Part shown: positions 35,501 to 44,266 of the stretch, in pieces
How positions within the stretch are numbered: the stretch's first letter is position 1
Layout: every line of letters starts with the position of its first letter
From: Olsenella sp.
GTDB lineage: Bacteria; Actinomycetota; Coriobacteriia; Coriobacteriales; Atopobiaceae
Assembly: GCA_022648325.1 (NCBI GenBank)
Contig: JALCMG010000003.1
Span: 167,908-231,907, forward strand
Direction: 5' to 3'
DNA length: 64,000 nucleotides
The notes under the pieces: model-generated
The model's database searches: none
Seen by the model: only the letters and a program-made list of their open reading frames with translations
What the model was told of the DNA's origin: nothing
Made by a program: the position numbers and the translations under genes

Positions 35501-35762
35501 CCGTCCGTGCAAGAAGGAACCCAGATTACGTGCAAAAGCCGAGATTTTGTTGGTTATTTTTCTTGCTAGCGGCGGTGATGGGTGGTCTGGGGCCGGTGTT
35601 TCAGAGTTTTCGGGGGCCGAACAGCCCAGTTCCCCAGTTAGAGAGGGGACAATCCCGTGTTTTAAGTGCCGAATATGGCGCATTGGCCCAAAGCGCGCAG
35701 CATGACTTACACAATAGTCGGCTTTTGCACGTAATCTAGGGACTTTCTCTTGCGCGGACGGG
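35501..35762. mobile_element. MITE-like element with long terminal inverted repeats
   Basis: The ends are imperfect inverted repeats of about 42 bp containing a perfect 20-bp core (AGATTACGTGCAAAAGCCGA at 35523-35542, complement at 35718-35737). The outer parts CCGTCCGTGCAAGAAGG and CCGTCCGCGCAAGAGAA also match. The roughly 260-bp unit encodes nothing recognisable. It occupies the gap between the small minus-strand gene and the LMW phosphatase. No clear target duplication is visible. Confidence 0.65.
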
Positions 35763-35858
35763 TGTGAAGCGGCCTCGAAGGCGTTGCACCGACCTCCCAA
35801 CGCGGTCCATACTCGTCTCTCATGGGTGCGTTGGCACGAATCGAGGAAACGAGGGTCG

Positions 35859-36416
35859 ATGGTGGAAAGCCGGGGCGGGGCAGGAAGTGCGACCAGCGGT
35901 ACGGGCATTCTCTTCGTCTGCCACGGCAACATCTGTCGGTCGACCATGGCGCAGTTCGTGATGGAGGAGCTGGTTCGCAGGGCTGGGTGCCAGAATTCCT
36001 TCGAGATTGATTCTGCCGCAACCAGCCGCGAAGAGCTGGGCAACGACGTTCATCCCGGTACGCGCGAGCGCCTTCGTCGCGCGGGCATCCCCTGCGGCCA
36101 CCATGCCGCCCGCCAGATGGGCCCCGGGGACTATGACCGCTTCGACTACATCGTAGGCATGGACCGCGACAACTACGACGGCATGTACCGGCTGCTTCTG
36201 GGCGAGAGGGGCATGGGCTTCTCGTGGCCGCCCGTCTCGGATCAGCTGGTGCACGAGGCGGACCCACTGCACAAGGTATCGCTGCTCATGGATTGGACCG
36301 GCCGCCCGCGTGACGTTGCGGATCCCTGGTACACCGGCAACTTCGACACCACCTACAATGACGTGATGGCCGGCTGCACGGCCATGCTCGACAAGCTTCT
36401 GGCCAAGGAGCGCTAG
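35859..36416 (+). CDS. Low molecular weight protein-tyrosine phosphatase
   Basis: This 185-residue phosphatase has the P-loop LFVCHGNICRST (C21, R27) and the general acid in ADPWYTGNFDTT near the end. LMW-PTPs dephosphorylate tyrosine kinases and are often linked to exopolysaccharide control or act on small phosphates. ATG 35859 follows GAGGAAACGAGG. The U32 gene begins two bases after its stop codon. Confidence 0.9.
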   Translation: MVESRGGAGSATSGTGILFVCHGNICRSTMAQFVMEELVRRAGCQNSFEIDSAATSREELGNDVHPGTRERLRRAGIPCGHHAARQMGPGDYDRFDYIVGMDRDNYDGMYRLLLGERGMGFSWPPVSDQLVHEADPLHKVSLLMDWTGRPRDVADPWYTGNFDTTYNDVMAGCTAMLDKLLAKER

Positions 36417-36418
36417 CG

Positions 36419-37330
36419 ATGGGCGAGCCGATTCCCATGGAGCTCCTTGCGCCAGCTGGCGGCCCGGAGCAGCTGAGAGAGGCCATCCACTTTGGCGCGA
36501 ACGCAGTCTACCTGGCCAGACGTCGGTGGGGCATGCGTGTCGGGAGCCGCAACTTCTCGGACGAGGAGCTGGTCCAGGCGATTGCCTACGCACACGAGCG
36601 GAGAGTCGCGGTTCACGTTACCGTGAACACGGTCATGACCGATATGGGCGCCGATGCGCTGCCGGCGTTCCTCTCGCTTCTTGCTGGCGCCGGCGCAGAT
36701 GCGGTGATCGTGGTAGACCTCGGAGCCATTGCGCTGGCGCGCAGGTACGCGCCGCAGGTGGCGATGTACGTCTCAACGCAGGCATCGGTCATGAGCGCGA
36801 TGGCGGTCGAGGAGTACGCGCGCCTTGGAGCAAGGCGCGTGGTCCTTGCGCGCGAGATGACGCTCTCGCAGATCGCTGAGCTGCGTCGGCGTGTGACGGG
36901 CGAGCTTGAGCTCGAGGCCTTCGCGCACGGCTCGATGTGCATGGTGTATTCGGGGCGCTGCCTGCTCTCGGCGGGCCTCATGGGTCCGGAGCGCTCGGCG
37001 AGCCGCGGGGCCTGCGCTCAGCCCTGCCGCTGGGCGTGGTCGCTCACGGAGGAGAAGTCCGGGGCCTCGCTGCCCGTGGAGCAGGACGGTCGTGCGAGCT
37101 ACCTGCTCTCGTCGAACGACCTTTGCATGATCGAACACCTGGGCGAGCTGCGTGCTGCCGGCATTGACGCCATCAAGCTGGAAGGCCGCTCGAAAGGTGC
37201 CTATTACACGGCGGCGGTGACCAATGCCTACCGCCACGTGCTGGACGGCGAGGATGCAACCCCGTGGCGCCGGGAGCTTGACCTCGTGAGCCACCGCCCG
37301 TACTCCACGGGCTTCTATCTGGGTAAGCCC
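36419..37330 (+). pseudogene. Peptidase U32 family protein, 5' part, disrupted by insertion
   Basis: The first 304 codons of a U32-family protein (MELLAPAGGPEQLREAIHFG, AVHVTVNT, FAHGSMCMVYSGRCLLS, CAQPCRW with clustered cysteines, IKLEGRSKGAYYTA). After 37330 the frame runs into foreign DNA and stops at 37408. The missing end (90 codons) lies at 40831-41100; joining the two restores a 393-residue ORF. U32 proteins act in tRNA or rRNA hydroxylation and ubiquinone-type reactions and usually bind an iron-sulfur cluster. Confidence 0.88.
37083..37330. repeat. 248-bp direct repeat flanking the insertion, left copy
   Basis: Identical to 40583-40830 over 248 bp, offset exactly 3500 bp. It is part of the U32 coding sequence. 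Confidence 0.97.
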
Positions 37331-37368
37331 GAGTTTTGCAGCGTAACTGAGCATGTTTCTCCTTGTCT

Positions 37369-37393
37369 GCCCTGCTCGAAGGGCTTTTCTTTT
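37369..37393 (+). terminator. Terminator near the left end of the IS
   Basis: GCCCT/AGGGC with a 6-nt loop is followed by TTTTCTTTT. It would shield the transposase from upstream transcription. Confidence 0.6.
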
Positions 37394-37480
37394 GTCAAGT
37401 ATCTATGACTTCTCATGTGGATTGTCGTGGATGTATGATATAGTCGCGTTGGTTGTTTCCGCAGTTCAAAGGCGTTTCCC

Positions 37481-39215
37481 ATGCATCTCAGGAAGGCGAA
37501 GGTAAAGGGGCGGGTCTACCTGTCCATCGTGCAGAGCTACCGCACGCCGGACGGCAAGACCAGGTCCAAGACCATCGAGACGATCGGCTACGCCGACGCC
37601 CTCGAGGATGTCTACGACGACCCGATCGCCCATTTCGAGGCCGAGGTCGAGCGCAGGAACGCCGGGGCCAGGGCAGCCGGGGCTCCGGTGATCGTCAAGT
37701 TCTCGCCCGTGAAAAAGATCGACAAGCGCGCCGAGGGGCGCGTCGAGCTCGGGGCTGCCGTGCCCAGCGCATACTTCCACCGCGACCTCGGGATCTGGGG
37801 CTTCTTCGAGAGGAGGCGCACCGCGCGCGGGTTCGCCTACGACCCCTGCCGCATCCTCGAGCTGCTCGTGTGGAACCGCATCGCAGAGCCCGCCTCGAAG
37901 AGGGGCGCCTTCGAGGCGCGCGGGCGCTTCCCGCGCAAGTGCGACTTCAGCCTCGACGACGTCTACCGCTCGCTGACGTACCTCAACGCGCGCGCCGACG
38001 AGCTGGTCAAGCACATGAACGAGCACCTGGAGAGCGTGCGCGGGCCCCGCAACAAGGCGCGCCTGTACTACGACGTGACCAACTACTACTTCGAGGTCGA
38101 GAACGAGGACGCGGGCGGCCTGCGCAAGCGCGGCGTGTCCAAGGAGCACCGGCCCTCGCCGATCGTGCAGATGGGCCTGTTCCTGGACGGCGACGGGCTG
38201 CCCCTCGACTACGAGGCCTTCGCCGGCAGCACGAACGACATGGCAACGATGCCCCCCCGCGATGAGGAAGGCGGGGCTGCGCCGTCCGGGCGGCCCGGAG
38301 TCCGGGCGCGTCATCGTCGTCGCCGACAAGGGCCTCAACACCTCCAACAACATCGCCGCCGTCACGCTCGACGGCAACGGCTTCATCCTGTCGCAGTCGG
38401 TGCGCAAGGCGACCAAGGAGCTCAAGGGCTGGGCGCTCCGCGACGAGGGCTACGAGCGGAACGCCCCGGGCACCTTCGAGGTCAAGAGCCGCATCGCGGA
38501 CAAGGCCGTCTACGTCGTTGGCGAAGACGGCAGGAGACGCAAGGTCACGGTGCCCGTGAAGGAGGTCGCCCTCTGGTCGCGCGACTACTTCGAGCGCAGC
38601 CGCCACGAGCGCGAGAAGGTCGTCGAGAAGTCGCGGAGGGCGATCGAATCCGGGGGGATGTCGTCGGCTGCCGCCAAGACCTCCGTGCGCTATGCCAGGG
38701 ACATGCCCGTGGTGAGGGAGACCGGCGAGGCGGCCAGCCACAACTGGGTGCTCGACGAGGCCAAGATCGCAGCCGACGAGGCATGCGACGGCTACTGCTG
38801 CATCATCACGAGCGAGCAGGAGATGGACGACCGCGAGGTCATCGAGGCGTACCGCGGGCTGTGGAGGATCGAGGACTCGTTCCGCGTGCTCAAAAGCGAC
38901 TTTGACGCCCGCCCGGTCTACGTGTCGCGCGAGGACCACATACGCGCGCACTTCCTCGTCTGCTACATCGCCTTGCTCATCATGCGCCTGATGCAGCTCG
39001 ACACGGGGCGCAGCTACACGGCCGCCCAGGTTGCCGAGGTGCTCAGGGGCGTCGCCGGCCACAGGCTCGACGCTAACGCCTACCTGTTCGACTACCGCAC
39101 CGACCTGACGGACGAGCTGGCCGCGGCCGTCGGCATAGACCTCTCCAGGCAGGTGCTCACCAGGGGCCAGATAAGGCAGATCATGGCTGACGTGAGGAAG
39201 CCGCTGGCCGACTGA
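37481..39215 (+). pseudogene. IS1634 family transposase, frameshifted at a C7 run
   Basis: The start region (MHLRKAKVKGRVYLSIVQSY) and LYYDVTNYYFEVENE are in one frame, and VIVVADKGLNTSNNIAA, RGLWRIEDSFRVLKSDF and RPVYVSREDHIRAHF in another. These are the DDE-type landmarks of IS1634. The switch is +1 at the seven C of 38252-38258; with six C the frames join as MPPAMRKAGLRRPGG to give about 577 residues, a normal family length. Either one base was gained in the run or +1 slippage expresses the enzyme. ATG 37481 is the only sensible start. Confidence 0.82.
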
Positions 39216-39361
39216 GGGGCCTTTACACTACATAAATCGTCACGGGAAAAGGGGGCCGTTCGCGCAGTTCAGGTGCTTCAAACGACCCCATTAAGCTGCA
39301 GAAGACGGGGAGCCCACATTAGATGCGAGAACCGCTCAGGAACCGATGCGATTTCTGCTAA

Positions 39362-39473
39362 AAAGCCATCGACAGAACACAACATCGAGTAGTACCGTGA
39401 CGCCAGGCTGAAGAAGTCGACAGGATGGAAGACGATCAGACGGCACAGACAGGAACTGGGCTATGCGGCATAG
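39362..39473 (+). pseudogene. Remnant of an IS3-family transposase C terminus
   Basis: The frame reads EHNIE-stop-YRDARLKKSTGWKTIRRH and RQELGYAA-stop, which matches the usual OrfB ending (YN-x-x-R-[IL]-K-x-S-L-G-x-x-S/T-x-x-x-x-R-x-x-L-G). A TAG replaces the expected tryptophan. Nothing upstream of it is recognisable, so only the last 35 codons survive. The rest of 39216-39622 holds no gene. Confidence 0.55.
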
Positions 39474-39622
39474 ACGGTTGGTCCGGCAAAATGTCCGAGG
39501 TCCCATATACTTGAAAAGCTTGATCGTCCGATTTACTTCCAGTACCATTACACAATGAGTTTTCCTAGAGAAAGGAGAGGCAAAACTATAAAGTTAGTAT
39601 ATATTCCCCTAAGGAGAACAAG

Positions 39623-39835
39623 ATGACTGATAAAGGATTTACAGATCAAGTAAAAGGCAGGGTAAAAGAGGCTGTTGGAAATTCGACAGGTGATGGTTCC
39701 CTGAAGGCAGAGGGAATCATGGATAAGGCAGTCGGAAAAACTAAAGAGATCGCATCGGATATAAAAGACACAGCGAGTGAGTTGGGTGAAAAGGCAAAAG
39801 ATGCACTCGACTCCAAGAGCGAGAATAGCAATTAA
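39623..39835 (+). CDS. csbD: CsbD family stress protein, low-GC origin
   Basis: This 70-residue hydrophilic protein is of the CsbD type: FTDQVKGRVKEAVGNSTGD, then KAVGKTKEIASDIKDTASE. CsbD proteins are induced by general stress in Bacillus and enteric bacteria; the molecular role is unknown. It has an excellent ribosome-binding site (AAGGAGAACAAG). Codon use is strikingly AT-rich (AAA, GAT, AAT) against a GC-rich host, so it very probably came from a low-GC Firmicute. It sits in the mosaic insertion. Confidence 0.85.
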   Translation: MTDKGFTDQVKGRVKEAVGNSTGDGSLKAEGIMDKAVGKTKEIASDIKDTASELGEKAKDALDSKSENSN

Positions 39836-40174
39836 TGGCTGAGTACTTGCAGCATAGTTAGGTCTCCTGAACTGTAAGTAGCTTAGGCAACTTTAGCTGC
39901 ACCGTGGCGATCGCGGCGATTCCGGAGAGTGGCACCTGCATGAGGCACATCCCATGCAGGTGCTCTGTGTATGCATCTGCAGAATCTTTGTAGCTGTACC
40001 TCCAGCTGAAGGAGTCCGCATGGGACTTCGGCAGCCCGTGGAACGTGCCGTGGACATATTCTGACCTTTGCACTTTAAGAGGCCATTTTCCCTGTGATGA
40101 CCTGGGAGGATGGTCTCTTTTCGCTTGTGTGTCTTCTGTAGTGCTCCAGGGCCTTCCAGCTGATCTCACGGCCC
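39836..40174. other. Non-coding part of the mosaic insertion
   Basis: It contains a hairpin GCACCTGCATG/CATGCAGGTGC near 39929-39961. A minus-strand open frame here shows no recognisable protein features, and I do not call a gene. Confidence 0.4.
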
Positions 40175-40582
40175 TTGCATCACCTGTGGGTCAATGCGCA
40201 AAACACGCTTAGGTATGGCAAGGATGAGGAAAGGCGGAAGCAAGCCCAGGCAACGCTGGACTGGATTCGCAACCTCATGAGGAAATACCATCCCGAGTGG
40301 GACTGGGGCAGTGACCAGATTGATAATAGGATTGAAGACTTTCTTTGGAAGCTCAATGATGAAGGCTGCAACTATGCGGCCGACATCAATGCCCTGATGC
40401 AGCAGTACTCGATTACGGATCTACGCAAGAGGTTCGGCATTCCGGACGACGTGCCCGATAGCCAGGTGAGGGACTGGCTTCTGCTCGACTACTACGCGAG
40501 CCGGGACAACCACAACCCCAGCCGTTGGCCGTGGTCGTGGGGGGAGGACACGTACGACGAGCACGAGGATCCCAAAGAGACG
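40175..40582 (+). pseudogene. Hypothetical ORF truncated at the insertion junction
   Basis: The frame encodes WVNAQNTLRYGKDEERRKQA, IEDFLWKLNDEGCNYAADIN, LRKRFGIPDDVPDSQVRDWL, DYYAS and an acidic end, then crosses the junction at 40583 and reads U32 DNA out of frame to a stop. The first possible start is a TTG at 40175, so the beginning is also doubtful. Family unknown; the composition looks like a real, soluble protein. Its 3' end was lost in the insertion event. Confidence 0.5.
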
Positions 40583-40830
40583 AGGACGGTCGTGCGAGCT
40601 ACCTGCTCTCGTCGAACGACCTTTGCATGATCGAACACCTGGGCGAGCTGCGTGCTGCCGGCATTGACGCCATCAAGCTGGAAGGCCGCTCGAAAGGTGC
40701 CTATTACACGGCGGCGGTGACCAATGCCTACCGCCACGTGCTGGACGGCGAGGATGCAACCCCGTGGCGCCGGGAGCTTGACCTCGTGAGCCACCGCCCG
40801 TACTCCACGGGCTTCTATCTGGGTAAGCCC
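40583..40830. repeat. 248-bp direct repeat flanking the insertion, right copy
   Basis: Identical to 37083-37330. After it the sequence continues straight into the missing end of the U32 gene. Confidence 0.97.
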
Positions 40831-41100
40831 CAGCAGAATCCGGGTAGGGTGGACTACCAGCGCGAGAGGCGCCTCGTGGGCGTGGTCGAGCATGCCTCGG
40901 CTGGCGCGGGCGGCGCCTGGAACGTTGCCGTGCGCTGTCGCAACCGCGCGGAGGCCGGCGCCGTACTCGAGGTGCCCTCGCCCGGGTGCTCGGTTCGCAG
41001 CTTCGCGCTGACAGCGCCTCTCGTCACCAATGGCGAGCTCTACCAGCTGGAACTCCCCTTTGCGGTGGGGCAGCTCGACCTTCTCTGCGCGAGGAGGTAA
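40583..41100 (+). pseudogene. Peptidase U32 family protein, 3' part
   Basis: This holds a second copy of codons for about 83 residues and then the unique C terminus (QQNPGRVDYQRERRLVGVVE, AVRCRNRAEAGAVLEVPSPG, YQLELPFAVGQLDLLCARR). It has no start of its own except internal ATG codons such as 40627. Recombination between the two 248-bp copies would remove 3500 bp and restore a complete gene. Confidence 0.88.
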
Positions 41101-41150
41101 GTGAGAGACAGTCGTTGCTTTTGGTAGATTCGATTGGAGCTTTGAGGTAA

Positions 41151-41177
41151 CATTACTTCTGAAAATCAGAAATAATG
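41151..41177. terminator. AT-rich hairpin after the U32 remnant
   Basis: CATTACTTCTGA and TCAGAAATAATG pair with one mismatch around AAA. It may end the U32 transcript. Confidence 0.35.
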
Positions 41178-41219
41178 ATGGGACATGCAGTTTGCCCAGC
41201 AGGCATCAAACTCTTCTGA

Positions 41220-41471
41220 GAAGACCCCGCGGCATATCCATCCCGACGGGTTCCCCCAGAAGTGAGGAAGGCTTTATATCGGAAGCTGCAGATGATTGAT
41301 GCGGCAGCCGATATTAGTGACCTTCGCGTGCCTCCCGGAAACAGGCTCGAGCGATTGCAGGGAAACATGAAGGGGCGCTATAGCATCCGCGTCAACGGCC
41401 AATGGCGCGTCTGCTTTACCTGGCGGAACGGAGAAGCGATAGGAGTTGAGTTCTGTGACTACCATTCATAG
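41220..41471 (+). pseudogene. higB: HigB-type toxin with in-frame TGA near its start
   Basis: The core LRVPPGNRLERLQGNMKGRY, SIRVNGQWRVCFTWRNGEA and VEFCDYHS is a clear HigB/RelE-type mRNA interferase. The expected N terminus is present in the same frame upstream (AVCPAGIKLF) but is separated from EDPAAYPSRRVPPEVRKALY by TGA at 41217-41219. The only usable start after that stop is GTG 41262, giving 69 residues without the first strand and helix. Function is therefore doubtful. Confidence 0.7.
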
Positions 41472-41742
41472 CCATATCTCCACCCCAGGCGAGATTCTCC
41501 TCGAGGAGTTTCTTGAGCCTATGGGCATTAGCCAGTACCGGCTTGCCAAGGCGATTGGCAAGCCGCAATCTGCGGTATCCGACATCGTTAACGGTAGGCG
41601 TGGCATTACCGCTGAGATGGCGTGGCTTCTCGGGCAAGCGCTGGGAACCACTCCCCAGTTCTGGCTTAACCTCCAATCAACGTATGACCTCAAGACGCTC
41701 AACACCTCTAAACTCCCTCATGTTGAAGCTTTGGTTGGCTAG
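41455..41742 (+). CDS. higA: HigA family antitoxin
   Basis: This 95-residue XRE-type antitoxin contains PGEILLEEFLEPMGISQYRL and AKAIGKPQSAVSDIVNGRRG, then ITAEMAWLLGQALGTTPQFW, the HigA/VapI signature. GTG 41455 follows AGGAG and overlaps the end of higB, as usual for this operon. HigA represses its own promoter and neutralises HigB; here it may be an orphan. Confidence 0.85.
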   Translation: MTTIHSHISTPGEILLEEFLEPMGISQYRLAKAIGKPQSAVSDIVNGRRGITAEMAWLLGQALGTTPQFWLNLQSTYDLKTLNTSKLPHVEALVG

Positions 41743-41838
41743 GCCGCTTGGCAGCTACTGCCCCTCGTGCTGTGCGCATCTGCCACTTGCCGAATAGCAT
41801 TATGGCAATGCGGTCAGAGAGATGCCAATGCCAGGTGC

Positions 41839-43005
41839 TTAGCTGACGATGTCCTCGCTGATGATCTTGTTCTCTGAATTGAACGTCAGCTTCACGGCGT
41901 AATCCTTGAATCGCTTTGACCAGCCTGGGATAGCATTTTGAGTGCCGGCCTCTTGGTATGAAACCGTGTATGCATCGCCCTCAACCGACGTGACCTGAGG
42001 GTTCCTGACGATGGTTACCGCCATTATCCCGAATGTGTCGTATGAGTCATAAACGCTCGTTCCGGGCTCGAGATACGAAAGGACGTTTTCTCTCCAGACG
42101 GTTCCGTCAACGGTCGTGATGTCCAAATCATCGTCTGGGAATGGCTCCTGCGCAGACTGGGTTGCCTTGACGAACTCGATGGCAAGCTGGGACCGCTCCT
42201 TTACCGTCTCATGCGTATCGGAGGCCACCTTGGCTAATTCTGTTGCCTTACCGTTATCGCTGGGGTCGGAAGCGGCTGCGTCTCGCGAGGCCTTAATTTG
42301 CTCGTCTGTCACCATCAGTGGGTTGGTTATTGGCTCGAGCGTTATCGAGATGGACGCAGCATTTGAATCGGAGCTGGTTTCTGCAGCACCTCCGGAAGCA
42401 CTTGTATCGCTCTCGTTATCGCTGGGGTCGGGCACCGAAAGCTCGATGGGATCATCGGGAGCCTGATAGATGGAGCCGTCTTCGAGGATAGGAGATGCCA
42501 GGACTCCGATTTGGTATGTGCCGGGGTTGAGCTGGATGTTGGCATCATCAATGCCAACATATTCTGTAGCGTCGACCTTGGCTCCCTCGAGATCAGTGCC
42601 CGTGATGTGCAGAGGGATTCGCGTGGCACTCGCAGAATACCCTGGCGCATTGATGGTGACGGTAACCGGCTGAGGGGTCAGGGAGGTCTTCTCGTCACTT
42701 TGTGAGGTATCGCTGTTCCCGCCAACGCTGGCCGCTGAGCGCATGTAGAAGAGAGACCCCGCAACGGCCAAAGAGGCGAGGAGAACGCATGCCACGGCTA
42801 CCCTGATTCGAGTCGCGCGATGGCGTGCCCGCCCATGTTCTGCTGGCGCTGTCCCCACGGCGGACACATTCGAAGGGGCAATGGCATTTGGGAGGTTCTC
42901 GGTAGTGCCGCCTCGCCCTTTGCTCTTTTGCGGAACCGACCAACCACAATTGGGGCAAAAGTTCGCGTCGTCTCTCAACTCTGTTCCGCAATTGGTGCAA
43001 TACAT
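41839..43005 (-). CDS. Zinc-ribbon membrane protein with large outer domain
   Basis: This 388-residue protein starts with a zinc ribbon (MYCTNCGTELRDDANFCPNC), then a disordered linker and one membrane helix (VAVACVLLASLAVAGSLFYM, about 70-89). A Ser/Asp-rich outer region follows, and a C-terminal domain with SVYDSYDTFGIMAVTIVRNP and DYAVKLTFNSENKIISEDIV. ATG 43005 follows AGGAGGT. Function unknown. It is AT-richer than the chromosome around it and belongs to a run of four zinc-finger genes. Confidence 0.72.
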   Translation of the reverse strand: MYCTNCGTELRDDANFCPNCGWSVPQKSKGRGGTTENLPNAIAPSNVSAVGTAPAEHGRARHRATRIRVAVACVLLASLAVAGSLFYMRSAASVGGNSDTSQSDEKTSLTPQPVTVTINAPGYSASATRIPLHITGTDLEGAKVDATEYVGIDDANIQLNPGTYQIGVLASPILEDGSIYQAPDDPIELSVPDPSDNESDTSASGGAAETSSDSNAASISITLEPITNPLMVTDEQIKASRDAAASDPSDNGKATELAKVASDTHETVKERSQLAIEFVKATQSAQEPFPDDDLDITTVDGTVWRENVLSYLEPGTSVYDSYDTFGIMAVTIVRNPQVTSVEGDAYTVSYQEAGTQNAIPGWSKRFKDYAVKLTFNSENKIISEDIVS

Positions 43006-43042
43006 GATGGGACCTCCTAAGCGCTGGGGGAAAGTGATGACG

Positions 43043-44144
43043 CTATTGCTCGAGCGAGAAGAACTGCTGCCCTGTCATATTGTCTTCATTTGCCAAGGCG
43101 AGCTGGTAGGTCGTCAGCTCCGTGGTCTTTGTCCCGTTTAGATCGCAGAGAACGAGTGCAGGCATACCATCGGAATATGGGCCGAGTTCATACTCTTGGA
43201 AGATTGCCACTATCCCATCGGCGGTCAAAGCGTAAACGGGCGGCTCTGCCTCTACATCAGGACGGCTTGTTGAGGAGCTAGTGCCCTTCGCTGCTAGGTA
43301 TTCTCCTGCCGCAATATCCGCCATACCTTCAAGGTCGCTGTCGGAAAGTCCTACGAACTTGGCTGGGGTTACGGTCTCACCGGTTCTGAGGTCCCAGATA
43401 GTGGCCGCGTCTATCAGATGATTACCGTGGGCGCTCCCAAAGTAGACATACTCTGACTCCACGACGCACAGATAGCCATCGTTGAAATATGTGATCGACT
43501 GGCGATAGCTCGCAGTTGAACCCGGAATATCGACCTCGTCCATGATGGTCTGATTCCGGCTGCTCTTTGCGGCCTCCTCCCGGCTCTTTAGATTCTGGTC
43601 GATCTTCTCGATGGCGTCATTGGGTTCCGTGCTAGTTAGTTGGATGTAGGAGAGTTCCCTGTTATCGCCATTGCTTTCGGTTTGCGTAGCAAAGCTGCAA
43701 GTTACTTCTTGGGTAGCAGAGGAGTCCTCCTGCTGTGGTGACCCGTTCTGCTCGGCGATCTCCTGGCTGGGGGCTTGTGTCTCTGTGGATGCGACATTTG
43801 GTGACGAAGCCACATGCACAAGTATGGCGGCTGCGGTGACCGCTGCGATGGCGGCCGGAAGCGCGAACGCAGGAACGGAAAGACCCGCAAACTCCACCGT
43901 GGTTGCGAGAAATGCGCCAAGTGTTTTCTTGGCAGCCCCCCGTGTCCTCGTCCTGCTCGGCACTGGTGGTTTCTGCTGTACGGGAAGCATTTGGTGTGGT
44001 CAGGGTCTCCGGGTTTGTCTTGCTCTCTCGCAGAGATGCCGAGGCGGAAGGCGATGACATCTGGTAGTCACTCAGCCTAATCCCGCATTGAGTGCAAAAA
44101 TGAGATCCATCCTTCAGGCGTGCGCCGCACTGGGGGCAGTACAT
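43043..44144 (-). pseudogene. Zinc-ribbon membrane protein with DUF3298-like domain, frameshifted at a G6 run
   Basis: From ATG 44144 the frame gives a zinc ribbon (MYCPQCGARLKDGSHFCTQC) and linker to EDTGG. It then leaves frame; the other frame continues GAAKKTLGAFLATT, a membrane helix (FALPAAIAAVTAAAILVHVA) and an outer domain resembling DUF3298/RsiV-type domains (SYIQLTST, AATIWDLRTGETVTPAKFVG). The break is at the run of six C on the plus strand (43936-43941); seven would restore one 367-residue protein like its neighbour. The lesion may be a mutation or a phase-variable switch. Confidence 0.68.
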
Positions 44145-44266
44145 TGAAGACCTTTCTCTGGGGTATTCGCCGTTTCGGCAAATACAGACGATAACACTGG
44201 GGCGTTTACAGTAGTTTTGCTGTTGAACCTGTGAGACAAAGAACCTCGATGGTGGGAGCCGTAGAA

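Larger units (their letters stand above)
37331..40582. mobile_element. Mosaic insertion with IS1634-type transposase inside the U32 gene
   Basis: These 3252 bp of foreign DNA lie between perfect 248-bp direct repeats. Contents: a terminator, an IS1634-family transposase with a frameshift, the tail of an IS3-type transposase, a low-GC csbD gene and a truncated ORF cut at the right junction. IS1634 is known for variable and very long target duplications (hundreds of bp), which explains the repeats. The left boundary is the probable left end of the IS, but the IS should end near 39295, so the right 1.3 kb was apparently carried along. Confidence 0.82.

Noticed and set aside
39858..40169. Minus-strand 103-codon frame in the mosaic insertion
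   Set aside because: No start signal and no recognisable family; a hairpin lies inside it. It could be a fragment of an unknown transposase, but I cannot support that.
37331..40582. Reading the whole 3.25-kb insert as one insertion sequence with passengers
   Set aside because: The two outermost ends show no inverted repeat with each other, so a single IS with these boundaries is not supported.
44231..44266. GTG at 44231 as the start of the zinc-finger gene
   Set aside because: It falls in a half copy of the palindromic repeat and has no ribosome-binding site; 44267 has a better one, though 44249 cannot be excluded.
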